Source: Aquatica leii (Eukaryota > Arthropoda > Insecta > Coleoptera > Lampyridae). From it: a stretch of 64,000 nucleotides of DNA. Every line of letters starts with the position of its first letter. The stretch's first letter is position 1. The notes below the pieces were generated by a model that saw only the letters and a program-made list of their open reading frames with translations, searched no databases and was not told the DNA's origin. Positions 9,541 through 21,580 of the stretch are shown here, piece after piece. A program made the position numbers and the translations under genes. The stretch lies in assembly GCA_035610365.1 (NCBI GenBank), contig CM069432.1:165228035-165292034 (forward strand). Reading direction: 5' to 3'.

Positions 9541-11221
9541 GTTTTACTAAAGGGGAAAGCAATATCGAGGCACACCAATATAGGAGTTAGTCGATATGAC
9601 AACATAAGTTTAATATGTCATATTTTGGTTATATCTTAATGGAATCGAGGAGAAAAATTTAAAAAAAATTATAGCAGACTAGGAAGTCAATACAAACGTG
9701 TACATTTCACTTCAAAGTGGTTTTATGACAACATAACCTTAAAGGAAAGTCGTGTAGTAACCACACCAGTTTTTTTTTTATTAAACAAAAGTATTAAATT
9801 AAAGCAATTGTTTGTTTTTGATGATTTATTTTCTGTTATCAATATTAATTATTAAAATTTTTGTAATTTTTTTTTGGCTATGACATAATCAAATTAAAAA
9901 AACAAAAATTATTCTGTTTGTCAATAAAACCGTTTAACAACCTTTACTTACCTTTATTTTACTTTACCTTTACCTTTAACCTTTAATCGTATCGAATTTC
10001 ATACAACTTAGGAATTAACTCTTTAGCCACATGTAAATTTTATATTTTACTAACAAAACCTATTCAAAAATTATACAAAAAAATTATTACATAAACTTTT
10101 GAACATAATATGTTTTAAAATAATTTTATAGACATGCTACGAATTTAGCAATAACCTGCAATCTCATAAAAACCACAGTTTTTCTATGATAAAGTTTGAT
10201 AATTTTATTTTATTGATGTTGTATTACAACATCTTTTAAACTATTTTGCTTTTAATATAAACTGATATTAGTCATTCTTTATGTTTTTGTTATTTAAAAT
10301 ATAGTAATAAATAGGGAATGTACATTTTTTTAAAGTTAAATTTACTATAATTATTTAAAAACACTGTTATTTTAAGCAGTGATTATAGATAGAAATAATG
10401 AATATATTATTATCTAGATTTAATAGTTAAACGAATTCTTTTTGTTCTGCTATATGATTTTGTAATTTAATTTTTTTTTATTTTTGAGTTTTTATAAGAT
10501 TTAAAAACATTAATATGTTTATTATTAGCTAGAAACTAATAATGAAATAAAGTCCTTGTCACAAAAGGATACGTCATACCTATTGATGTAAAAAAAAACA
10601 TACCAACTATTATATGAGCAAGATATAAACCATGTGTAAAACAAAGGGGAAAGATTAATTGCGTGCGTTATGGATAAAGTTATTCAATTGACTTGAATCA
10701 AGTTGACGTTTTGTCAAACACAGTTTGCTGTCATTTTTGATTCTCTTTGTATTTTTGGTTGTTATTATTATTAACTGTTTTTTTTACAACAAAAACATGT
10801 CGGGTTTTATACAAGGTAAAACAGTACACTCTCAGTCTTGCCAAATGGTGGTTAATTTACTTGCACACTTTAAATAAGGAAAGGATAATGGTCCTTTAAT
10901 TCTATTATTCTTTGTTCAAGAACTAAACTAAAGAAAGGAATGATTAAATATTACCGGTATATTTTTGAACCGATGAAATCAACGAATGAATATTAACGCC
11001 TAAATTTTTTCTAATCAAAACTAGGTGTTTTAAAATGAAATTAAATTCAAATGAAATTTGTGCAAAAAAAAACTGTCGCGATCATCGCAACTAAACCAGT
11101 GTTTCAGAAATTAGTTGGATTAAAATTTTAGCTACATAAATATATTACAGTTACTTATTTTCATTTTATATAAAGTGTAGCAAAAGCCGTAAAACTATTA
11201 AAGTTCTGTATTTTTTAACAC
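9541..11221. other. AT-rich non-coding stretch
   Basis: No supported gene. A short frame at about 10,797 (ATGTCGGGTTTTATACAAG followed by GTAAAA) could be a tiny first exon of some gene, but nothing confirms it. Confidence 0.4.
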
Positions 11222-12349
11222 ACATTATTACATTTTTGAATTCTCCGATCAAGATAAGGGTGTGTTTTAATAACCTTTATGGGTTTTAAACTTAAGGTTT
11301 TTTTTAATAATTTGAATTTTGTCAAAATATAACCGAATTTTCATGTTTCAGATACTTAAAAAGTATTTACTTTGTGAGAGCGAAATTTACAGTAAAGTGT
11401 AACAAAAGTCATATTTTATATCCCAAATTTAATAAACTTTAAAAATTCAATCCTATTAATTAAATAAATTAAGTGGCTATAACTTTATCAATTTAAATAG
11501 AACGCCATATTTTTTTAATTTACCAGAATAAGCACTTTTTATTATATATATATAGTTATCTATCAAATAGTTTTTACACAATACGACAATTAATCGTTTT
11601 TTGCACTATTGATGTTGTTTCAAGTTCTGATAAATCTAGTTGTTTATTGTGAAATATCAAATAATAAACAATTATTAAAAAATCATTTATAATCTAACAA
11701 AATAAATATGACAAGTGAATTGGAAAAAATGGGTTTTACAATTGGCTGCCTCTCCCCAAATCCACGAAATTAATTACACTAAATTTTGTGTGGGAATAGA
11801 AGAATTATTTACAATACGCCACCGGCAACACCACACTATATGAAAAAATATTATTCTTAAGCTTATCTGATATTTTTAAATACAACAGAGAACTAGATTC
11901 ATTAGAACTTTTATTACAAAAACATCAAATAGTACAAAAAATGGTTGATTGGCGTATTGTGTAAAAACGGAAAAACTTGGCTATAGAATCAAATAATATT
12001 ATTTGATAAGTAATTAAAAAGTAAATTTCTTGATAATTAAAAAATATAGCGTCTTATTTAAATTAATCAAGTTATAGTCACTTAAATTTCTTAATTGATA
12101 AGCTTTAATTTTTGGACACCTTTTATATGATGTAAAGTTTATTATAATTGAAATATCAGTTATGATCTATTGTTACACTTTACTGAAAATTTTGCTCCCA
12201 TAACTTAAATACTTCTAGGCTTCTCAAACAAGAAAATTAAGTTATATTTTTAAAAAATTCTAATGATTTAAAAAACGTTAAGGTTTAGATCTCATAAACG
12301 TTATTTAAACAAAAACTTATTTTGATTGGAGAATCCAAAAATCTAATGT
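11222..12349. mobile_element. Foldback-type element with about 370-400 bp inverted arms
   Basis: The left arm (about 11,222-11,590) matches the reverse complement of the right arm (about 11,949-12,349) along its length, with many substitutions and small gaps. Shared anchors from outside in: GATTCTCC-ATCAA-ATAA, TTTTCNTGTTT, CAGTAAAGTGTAACAA, TAATAAACTTTA, CTATAACTT, AATTTAAATA and TTTTACACAATACG. The 358-bp middle has no reading frame but holds another TTTACAATACGCCA copy near 11,810. Decay of the arms suggests an old insertion. No transposase and no clear target duplication were found. Confidence 0.75.
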
Positions 12350-12351
12350 TA

Positions 12352-12495
12352 TACAGGGTTTTTTATTAAAAAAAAACACAACTTTGATACTATTGCGGCT
12401 TTTATGACACCCTCTATAACAATTATATAAAACTTTTTGAAAATCACGTATTTTGGCTGCGATATTCCGAGACGTATAGCGTAAATAACCCTGTA
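12352..12495. repeat. 144-bp TIR element (TACAGGGTT type)
   Basis: TACAGGGTTTTTTATT at the left and the reverse complement TACAGGGTTATTTAC at the right face each other. Ends of the TACAGGGTN type are common in mariner-related MITEs of insects. It abuts the outer edge of the foldback element. Confidence 0.5.
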
Positions 12496-14486
12496 CATCG
12501 AAAATTGCTGCTATACATGTATTACAATTTTTATCACCAATTAATGTAAATTAAAATAAAACTGAAGAAATAGTATAAAAATAATGTGTTACAGTTATTT
12601 TTTGTAATGCTCGTACATTGCTTAACTTGCCGTTACGCGTCTCGTTAAAACAACCGTACTCCCATTACAATAATTGTAACATTCGTTTTACAATGTACTA
12701 TTACATGCGACTATACGCATATAGCACATAATATTTTCATTTGATGAATTTGAGTATGTGAACCTCAGCGTAAGCCTTTACAGTTCCATATAGTAAATCG
12801 TTGTGATATAAACGTTTTTAACACTTTTAGTATTCGCATTCTGTTTTTCAAATATTACACGTACTTTTATCTATCGTTTTTATAGATTTTGTGTAGTTGG
12901 CAATGCTGTATTTTACCGCCAATTTGGGCATGTTGGTAAAAGTTGCTGTTAAGTGTACATCGTGGCCTTCGTTATTATCTTGTATCGTATAAAATTACTT
13001 TTATAAGCTTCTTTGTATTTTAATCTATAAGTTCATGTCATGTGCGGAATTTAATCAATCACTTAACATTTAAATGAATATTACTGAGTTATTTGGTAAA
13101 AATTAATTGTAAGGTTTCTTGTTTTGCAATTTGATTTGGGTTACAGGTCAATAAGTACCTAAAATTAATAATTGTTAATACAAGCTTGTACTTTCAACGT
13201 ATTTGTTAACTCGCGACACACTTTTGTTTTGTGCGCTGCCGTAAGAAAAGGCAAGTTTAATAACTGTTCTTACAAAATATAATTTCATAACCTTAACCTG
13301 TAACATCTAGATTTATCATGTTATAAATTTCAGATTCTCTTCTCTTTTTGTTTTCTATAAATTATATGTTTGCGAATTCTTATACTTCTATTTATTCTTA
13401 GTTTTCTTGCAATGTTATCGGTGTTATAATTTTACCTGTACGTGCTGCTGACTGTCAGTTTCCGTCAGATTTACCTAATAATAGTAACTTGGCACCTATT
13501 TACTTTGTTTATTTTTAAACTCACTCCTTCTTTACCGATTTCTAGCGAGTACTTTTTAGACTACTACCTTCACGTAACATTATTAAAAATATTTACGTTT
13601 ACACTATATTGTGATACCTTGTACAATACGAACTTCTTCTAAACTTAAGGTTCTTGTAACTTTGATAACCATAGTGTATTTTGCTGCTGTATACATATTT
13701 ATAGGCAATTTACTATAAAATATAAATATGTTTTAATACTTTAATCAAGACTGTCAAATGTACAATAAGCAAATGGAGATAGGTTAAAAAGAGTATTGCC
13801 TTACTTAGATAAATCGATAAATACTACTACTACTACAAAAATATTTTAAGTAGTTGCAAAAGCAGTTAAACGCTGTGCTAATAAAATTATTAATATTATA
13901 AAAAAGACAACAAAATGTTATTATATTCAAAGCAAAACAACAACAAAAAATTACAATATGTTTATTATTACATGAATCTATGAGAAAAAAAGACAAAGAA
14001 AATTATGGGTTTGCGGTCTAGACACTACTTACATTAATTTTTATAAACAAAACTGTAAAGAGATACTTGTTTTTTAAAACTTTACATTGTTATTCTAAGA
14101 CAGATGCTTAACAAAATGCTTTGATAACTACATAAGTACATACAAAGCTTACTGTAATAAAAAAAGTGCGTTATTTGGAGCCAGCTAATATAGCTTTGCT
14201 AGCAAAACGTGTTGTTACTTGCTAAAAAAGTTTTGTTCAAAAAAGCACGTTTTGTTTTACATTACAATTTTGCATTCTAGATTTGTAGAATGCGTAGATC
14301 TAAATATTAAATAATTCTAAAAAAATACAGTTATCTTCTATCTGCCAATTTACCAGTAATCTATTAAATTTTCTTGCAAATTCTGCAATTTTTTTAAACG
14401 CGTTTTTGCAAATTTTTTTTATATTAAGTGCTTCAACAAGTAACAACTAATTTACACAAAATTTTAAATAGTGTTAATGTAACTAA
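12496..14486. other. AT-rich non-coding stretch
   Basis: Short open frames here (13,442-13,642; 13,805-13,996) are low-complexity translations of A/T-rich DNA. Nothing supported. Confidence 0.45.
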
Positions 14487-14657
14487 TGGCCGGTTTCTAG
14501 AATAAACATTTAATCGAGGATTAACTAATCGAGACTTATAATTAACGGAGCGTTAAAATATCATTCGGTTTCTTGAACCAATTAAACGGAGACTTAACTA
14601 ATCGCGGATTAATTTGAAGTTCGAAAGTCTGAATCTTATTGTTTGCGTGCGAATTGA

Positions 14658-16106
14658 ATGATGGAAAACTCAAGAATTCGTGGGAAATTTTTTTCTGAAA
14701 ATGAAAAAAATGTTTTATTTGATTTAGTTACGTCGAAGTATAGCGATATAATAGATAATAAAAAAACAGACGGCGTAACTTTAGCCAAAAAAAAATTGGC
14801 ATGGGAAGAAATTGCTGTGAATTTTAATTGCCAAAATCAAAATGGCAATCGTTCAGCAAAGCAGCTGCACGATTTATATGATAATTTAAAACGCACTGCA
14901 CGTGTAAATTTACAGTGTGACAAGGTAAGTTCACATACTATAATAAATACTCGTATAAGATGTAACAGATCTACTTGGTAAATTTACAAATTTTGGATAT
15001 TCGACAACTTTTCCAGCAATTTTGTGTACAAATATACAATTATTGGTACTAGTGGCAAAATAATTGTACAAAAACTTTTCACATAGCACAGCAAAACCAA
15101 ACAATTGTCATATAGACCACAGTCCTGTGAGTCTGTTTTACATACTACATTTTACAAAACTTTTATTTTAGAAAAATGCTTACAAAACAGGTGGTGGTAC
15201 ATTTATTAAAAAAAGTACCCCACTAGATCAAAAAATAGTAACCACCTTAAAGCCGCAGTTTACACCATTGCCAAACAGATATGATTCGTCTACATCTTAC
15301 ATCGACCCACAACCAAGTTGTAGCTCAAAGCACACACCTACAGGTATTCTTAAAAATAATCCTGTTAGAATCCATTCCAATTAATAAAAATGTTTAGCTT
15401 GCAATATGGATTTACAAATACGGTTTTAACCTATGATGTAGTACCATCAGGTGACTTACAGTTCGTCACACCAGGTTTGATGAAAAATAGATTATGCTTA
15501 ATTTGTTCATTATAATATTTTTAGATTCTCCCTTGTTTACGGAAGACTTTCCAGGTAATTATACTTCACACAGCCCCAAAGTGAAATATTCTATCTTACC
15601 TACATACATAGATGATACACATAAAAACACAGTAAAATTCAAGTAGTTACAATTATTCGATTCATATTTAACTTTAAGTTGAGAACTAATCGTATCCTAC
15701 AAATAAACCAAAATATATCTTCAAATTTTTCAGAGTTTGTTGAAACTGAAGTAGAGGAAGTTATTTCGGCAAATACGGATATCTCGGAGCTTAGTCATTC
15801 TCAACCAGGAGCAAAGGGAATGAAACGAAAAATAGTCGGCAGTAACTCACAACCTGCAAAAAAAAACCCTCAGAAAATATTTACAATAGATTTTGTAATA
15901 GAAAAAATTTTAAAGATGAGAAAGATGAAGAAATACATAAGTATAGATTAGAATGTTTGAAAATAGAAAAAACCATTAAAGAAAGACAATTAATGTTAAT
16001 AGAACAACAAATTAAGCAAGAAAAAGAAATTCATGAAATTAAAAAAAAAGATCTACAAGAAGAAATAGAATTTAAAAAAAAAAATAGAGCAAACAAAATT
16101 CAGTAG
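14658..16106 (+). pseudogene. Harbinger Myb/SANT-like accessory protein, one frameshift
   Basis: Four exons: 14,658-14,924, 15,172-15,343, 15,525-15,554 and 15,734-16,106, all with GT-AG borders and compatible phases. Exon 1 encodes a Myb/SANT-like DNA-binding domain (FSENEKNVLFDLV, KKLAWEEIAVNFN, RSAKQLHDLYDNLK). Exon 2 has YKTGGGTF, typical of Harbinger-linked Myb proteins. The last exon is acidic, then basic, and ends in a long Glu/Lys coiled coil. The spliced length is 842 nt, one short of a multiple of three. The frame breaks at the run of nine A near 15,859-15,867, and an added base would reach the stop at 16,104-16,106. In this superfamily the Myb-like protein brings the transposase to the DNA and nucleus. 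Real mutation or assembly slip is unresolved. Confidence 0.85.
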
Positions 16107-16420
16107 TTTAGTAAGATATTAGTTTAAATTTATTTTTGTGGGTTTGAGTTTTTTCATTAAAGAAATCAATAACTCAATTCTATAGGATAAGAAGTTAAAA
16201 ACGTTAGTATGGTTTTAATTATTAAAGAATTTCTTGTTAATAATCCTATCGTAGGTAGATCTATTATGTTTAGTCGTTATTTACATGTTTTTTTATAAAT
16301 TAGAAGTAATTAAATTTTATTAACTATCTTTCATAAGTTCCGGAATTATTCAAAGATTTTCGGTGTTCTTAGATATTATAGAATTGAGTTATCGAAATTA
16401 AATTAAATACTTTGTTTATT

Positions 16421-17531
16421 TTACCTAAAAGCAGTTTCTATTAGTCCTCTTCTAACATTTCCATTTTCCTCATTAACGCCTTGTAGCATTTCAACATCCA
16501 TAGCTGGAATCTTATGGTCTTCTTCAAAATCGTCACTAGGGTCATTTTCTTTAACAGCAATGTTGTGCAATACAGATGTTGCTACAATGATTGTCAGGCT
16601 AGTTTCCAACTTAGTTCTTAGACCAAGATAAAGGCAAGGAAATCGCCTTTTCCAAACTCCAAAGCACCTTTCGATACAATTTCTCGTTTTTATATGCGAC
16701 TTATTGTAAGCAATTTCTGACTGGGTCTCGGGATTTAGCAAGGGAGTCATACAGTAAGATGTACATCGATAAGCACTGTCTCCTAAGATAAAGCTTCCTT
16801 GGAAGTCTCCTGCTTTAAATCTTGCACCTACTAGCGAAGAATTCCAAATTGTGCTGTCATGAGTCGATCCTGGCCAACAAACAACAATATCTCGAATAAA
16901 CAAACTAGAATCACACACAGCTTGAACATTTATTGAAAAGAAAGATTTTCTGTTTCTAAATAGTTCAGCATTGTCTCCTCCCGGTGACTCAATTGGTATA
17001 TGACAACCATTTACACAACCAATAACGTTTGTAAAATTTCCTATTGCATAAGAGCCCTGCATCACTTGAACTTTTTCAGCATTACTCTCTGGCATTTTAA
17101 CAAAGTTCGGTCGCAATTCTGCCAAACATTCAGATACTTTCTGAATAACTCGAGAAACTGTACTTTTATGAATTCCATAATCATCTCCAACGAGTATTTG
17201 AAATGCACCTATTAAAAAAATCGGTATATAAATAAATTACATTTAAATTTCTGTCACTCATACCTGTTGCATAAAATCGTAATGCAATGAAAAGTTGATC
17301 AGCTGTAGAAAGCGAACAACTTCTTAAAGTTATCGGAGAAATCCTGTCCTCGATTAAACGGATTATGGTTTGTACAGTTTCTGGTGAAAAACGATATCGA
17401 GCCCTAAATTCTGCCCTGCTGTATTTTTCAAACGGATTGGGTCTTGCTCTAAACACTTTAACCCTGTCCACGGCCCCCAAAAGATCAAACACTTCGTCAT
17501 CGGATGATGAACTTGAAGAATCAAATTCCAT
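16421..17531 (-). CDS. Harbinger DDE transposase (HARBI1-like), 351 aa, D-to-N at first catalytic site
   Basis: Two exons: 17,531-17,264 and 17,208-16,421, joining in phase (ACAG|GTATGA donor, TAG acceptor) to give 351 residues, the normal size of HARBI1-like proteins. The N-terminus is Ser/Asp-rich, followed by an HTH-like helical region (RYRFSPETVQTIIRLIEDR, STADQLFIALRFYATG). The nuclease fold shows VIGCVNGCHIPI where relatives have GxxDGTHI, so the first Asp is Asn; PGSTHDSTIW keeps the second Asp; NCIERCFGVWKRRFPCL keeps the Glu. It should cut at the TIRs and insert at TWA, but the Asn would be expected to kill catalysis. ATG at 17,531 is the first in-frame ATG. Confidence 0.92.
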
Positions 17532-17891
17532 TTGGATTGATTTTCTAGTTACGCAAACACGACACAAAAATTGAAAAAGAAATATTTAGAAGTTCTGAAA
17601 AGAACTGTATAAACAACAAAAGAAAAATAATCAAGAGAACACAATATAACCACGACGCACCAAAACGAACGTAAAACGAGGTTAGAAAACGCAGAAGGTT
17701 AAGTGTAGCATTGCGGTTTTCGATTACTGCGCATGCGTCCGTTAAATTTAATTGACCAAAATGCTCAGTTAATTTAATCAAGACTTAAATCAAATTAATC
17801 TGAGGTTAGACGTTCTAGAAACCCATTTTTTAGTTTAACAGGGGATTAAACTTAATCTTCGATTAAATTCGTTTCTAGAAACCGGCCATAA

Positions 17892-19823
17892 ATATTTTTG
17901 TTATATTTGATGGAAGATTTATGAATTTTGTGTACCAACCGAATAAAATTAAATCTCTAAAAAGTACGTAAAATCGTATAATTTCTTATCGAATTTTATT
18001 TCAAAAAACTTTTAGTTCTACTATTTTTATTGCGTAGATATTTAATTACATATTTGTTACTGTTGTGTATTACTTACAACAACTTACAAAGTCTAATTTT
18101 GTTCATTAATTCTTAAAGATACATTTTCATTGCAATAATATTGCAAAAATTGCTTTTATAGAAAAGTAGATTAATGAAATAAAAATATAAACCGTGGTAT
18201 ATTGTTTTTTATTATTGTCTGCATAGTGCGTAATTTGCAAAAGACCTGTGAACGGAGCTTTTTTGCGCAACTTTTTAACGATAATAGCGTAACAAAACGC
18301 CAATTATTGTATTAGGTTTAATTTAGTTTAAAATCTTTTTTTTTATGTAATTACTTTGTGAACATTTGCTGGTCAATCTTTAGTTTAAAATTTTTGTTTA
18401 TTCAATTTAGTAGTTATTAGTTGGGTTATTTATAATTTAAATAGTTTTTGTTTGCTTACTTGTATTTAAATATGAACAGCAGCAACCGTGAATTGATTAT
18501 TAGAACAGAACACTTTTTATTTTGTAAAAATAAATTTGTCAGGGTATTTTTGTGTACTGCGCATATCACGTGACAGGTTCTTTACAAAAAACGCAAAAGT
18601 TTATTGAAAATGTAAAAAAAATATTTGTGTATCACCTATATTTAAGATAAACCCAACAAAAGAGTTTATAAACGTATGTTCTTTTTAATTTTTAGAAATG
18701 AGAAATTTATACAAACTGTACGTTTTTAGAACTTTATAATAGTGTCTTTAAAACCTAGAAATATTAAGAAATCAATTATTTTTTCTAGATTATAGAAAGC
18801 AAATGTTTTTCCTAATAGGATGTAATCAATCATACAAAACAATATTTTAAGAAAATTAATAGATCCTTTAAAATTGTTGATTAAACAACAACCCTACCAC
18901 CACAAAGTTAAGCGCAAAACAAACAAACATAATTGTTTATTATTCACTGTACACAAAAGATTGTAGACAAACAATACAGATAATTGATGCACATCTTGAT
19001 ATTTTATTTGCGTTCTATAATCACGGTATTTTCAAATTTAACTATTAATATAACAGTGTACAAAATTTTAAGAGAATACAATTATACACAAAATTTGCAA
19101 TACTTAACAATACCATTAATTTATTAATCTAAACAAAATTTACAATTACATGCGGTAACATTTGCGTTCTTTAATATTAAAAAAAATATTTTTATATGTA
19201 TTGCATATAAACGTATTTTTAACTAAAGTAATGAGACAAGAAAATATGACTTTATGACATCTAAAACAACAACTATAAAACAACAGTTACTAAGTAAGCT
19301 AAAATACATTGATTATCAACACACAAACCAACAATTTATTGGAAAAACAACAGTTTTTAAAAATAGATGTAGATAACAAAAAAAACTTAAATGTAATAAT
19401 TAAAATTTTATTATTTCTATATTGTACTTAAATAAATTCATAAACATTCGATTAGTGGTATTTGATAGATTTCGACGTTATTAAATGTTGTATATTTACT
19501 GATACAGTACTAAACGAATGTAAAAGCAAAAACATTTAATGATTTCAGTTGAAAAGCAAACAAGCAATTAAGTTTAATGGATCATACCATGCGATGCGCT
19601 TTGATCTTGCTGAAAACATAATTTATACCTATTCGAAAATACGTAAGACTTTGACGTCTGTTCGTGTAATATAATTAAGCATTTTAAAGAAAAATCTGTC
19701 TTCAAATTAATACAATAGAGTTTTTTATTTTGTTTTGAAGTTATTTAGAAATGTTGGTTTGTTATATTTAGTTATTTTACTTGTGTAACAAAAACACTAT
19801 TTAATTCAGAACTTTTTTTATAG
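17892..19823. other. AT-rich non-coding stretch before guanylate cyclase exon
   Basis: Probably intron or upstream flank of the guanylate cyclase gene. ATGAACAGCAGCAACCG near 18,471 opens a frame that I cannot tie to the gene. Ends in the acceptor TTTTTTTATAG at 19,823. Confidence 0.45.
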
Positions 19824-19906
19824 GTCTGTTCTGCCTAGCGACGTTACTAGTTGCAATCATTACGACTTTCTGGAAGATTTATACGACGTCGTGTACAGCG
19901 ATAAAG
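19824..19906 (+). CDS. Soluble guanylate cyclase alpha subunit, exon before the heme-NO-binding-like exon
   Basis: An 83-nt exon between acceptor TTTTATAG (ends 19,823) and donor GTAGGT (from 19,907). It reads TSCNHYDFLEDLYDVVYSDK at its end. It finishes with one base (G) that combines with AT at the start of the 62,211 exon to give Asp, so phase and sequence fit (YSDK-D-LDEKDFLDKLG). It begins with the third base of a codon, so at least one earlier coding exon exists; I could not identify it. The segment forms the start of the N-terminal regulatory region. Support rests on the phase match and on acidic/Leu-rich helix character rather than on a strong motif. Confidence 0.72.
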
Positions 19907-21580
19907 GTAGGTAATGTTAATGAGATATTTATGAAACGTAAAATGAATGATTTTGCAAGTTAAATGTAATCTGCAAATGTAATAGACCTTTTTATTTTGT
20001 TAGCAGTCTTAGAAAATATATTACTTAAAAAAAGTTTTGATAGTTGCAGGTATGTTTAAACACCACATTTTGATAATAGAAAAAACAAACAAAAAATTGT
20101 ATAATACTTAAAAAACCAAATTATTAATTTCAAATGTGTTTAAGTTAAACGTAACAATTAATTATTTTATATGTGTTTTTTTTAAATACTAATTATAATT
20201 TCTGTTATAAAGTTTACTATATAAATCTCTTTATTTTAAACTAAGTATCTAACATTTGTTTTTGTTGTTATTTGCTAATGATTTAAAACAAAACTGTATT
20301 TGGGCCATCCTAACTTATTTTGACCTGCTACGAGTTAAACATATTTAAGCTTCTAAAACTATTTGAAAAAAAGGCAAAATTTAACAAACACGTGAAATAT
20401 ACTAATATCCAGATAAAACATTATTTTGAGTGTTTAAAATCTCAATAAAGACAAAATAAAAAAAACTTAACACACAAAATCAACAACGATAACCAAATTA
20501 GGTGTAAATACCATAGTTATTATTGTATATATATATATATGCTACTAAAATATGTATTGTTATTATTGCAATTATGTTTTACTATTAAAACGCAGTTTAC
20601 ACAGCGTCTTGACTTATTAAAAAATGTCTTTCTGCTTTAAAAACAATATAAACGTTCTACGTACTTGTAAATAAAATGTGAAATAAATCAAAATAATTCT
20701 TTTATTATAACAGTTGTTATGCCGCTGTATTATTATAATAACAATAAATTTTCTAATTTTGAAACCACTTTTTGTAACAAAAGTTACCAAGTTTAATAAT
20801 ATACATTTCAATCTTCTTATTAGTATTCATGCAAATAATAATTCTTTAAAAAATAATAGATAAGAAAATAATTCATGTATATTTATGACAAAAGCACGTT
20901 TTCTTTCATTTTTGACTTAAAACAATCTTAAGTTATTCAAAAGGTAATTAAAATAAAAATTTATTTTGCAGATGTAAATATCAAATTTAACAATCAAATT
21001 TCAACAGGATGTAGAAATACTAAAAAGTTTGTACTTGTACCTTTGATTTGATTAATACAGTTTTTTTCCCTTTTTGTGTGCAGCTTTAATCCAAATGTAA
21101 AGAACAACAAGATTAGAAAAATGTTGTTGGAGAACTACACATATGACATGGGTTAAACCAAGACTAAAAGACTTAAGGAAACTTGTAGGCCATTTCCATT
21201 CTTCTTTAATATAAATTTGTAAATAGTGCTACAAAATTGAAAATGTAAAATAAAAGCAATGATTATATCAAGTAATGAATTCTACTTACTCACTCTTTCT
21301 TTTACTGACAATTAAATAGTGTTCACACACGAGACTTATAATATGATACAAAAAAATTACTTTAGAACACTTTAGAACAAACTTTATATATATTTTATTA
21401 TAAATTTAGATACAAAATTTAAAGTTTTGTTGTTGATGACACTTATTTAAAACAAACAGGTAAATTTAAATGTATGAAAGCGGTTGTTAATAAAAAAGTT
21501 ATAGTATAACAAAAAATAAAGAAAAAAACAAATAATATAATTGTTCAACTTAATTTAGTAAGAAAAGAACATTGTATAAC
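19907..21580. other. AT-rich intronic stretch
   Basis: No coding signal. A short (TA)n run is at about 20,527-20,540. Confidence 0.5.

Larger units (their letters stand above)
14487..17888. mobile_element. PIF/Harbinger transposon, full length, 3,402 bp
   Basis: Terminal inverted repeats begin TGGCCGGTTTCTAGAA at 14,487 and end with the reverse complement at 17,888; TTTAATCGA-GATTAA blocks extend the repeats inward. A TAA target duplication flanks both sides (14,484-14,486 and 17,889-17,891), the TWA type known for PIF/Harbinger. Inside are the two expected convergent genes: a Myb/SANT-like DNA-binding protein on + and a DDE transposase on -. All parts are present, but the Myb-like gene needs one base in an A9 run and the transposase lacks its first catalytic Asp. 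Confidence 0.95.

Noticed and set aside
10797-10820. ATGTCGGGTTTTATACAAG followed by a GTAAAA donor as a tiny coding exon
   Set aside because: Too short to support, and its phase does not match the known exon.
18471-18560. ATGAACAGCAGCAACCG as a possible first exon of the guanylate cyclase gene
   Set aside because: No match to alpha-subunit N-termini that I can recall and no donor giving the phase needed at 19,824.
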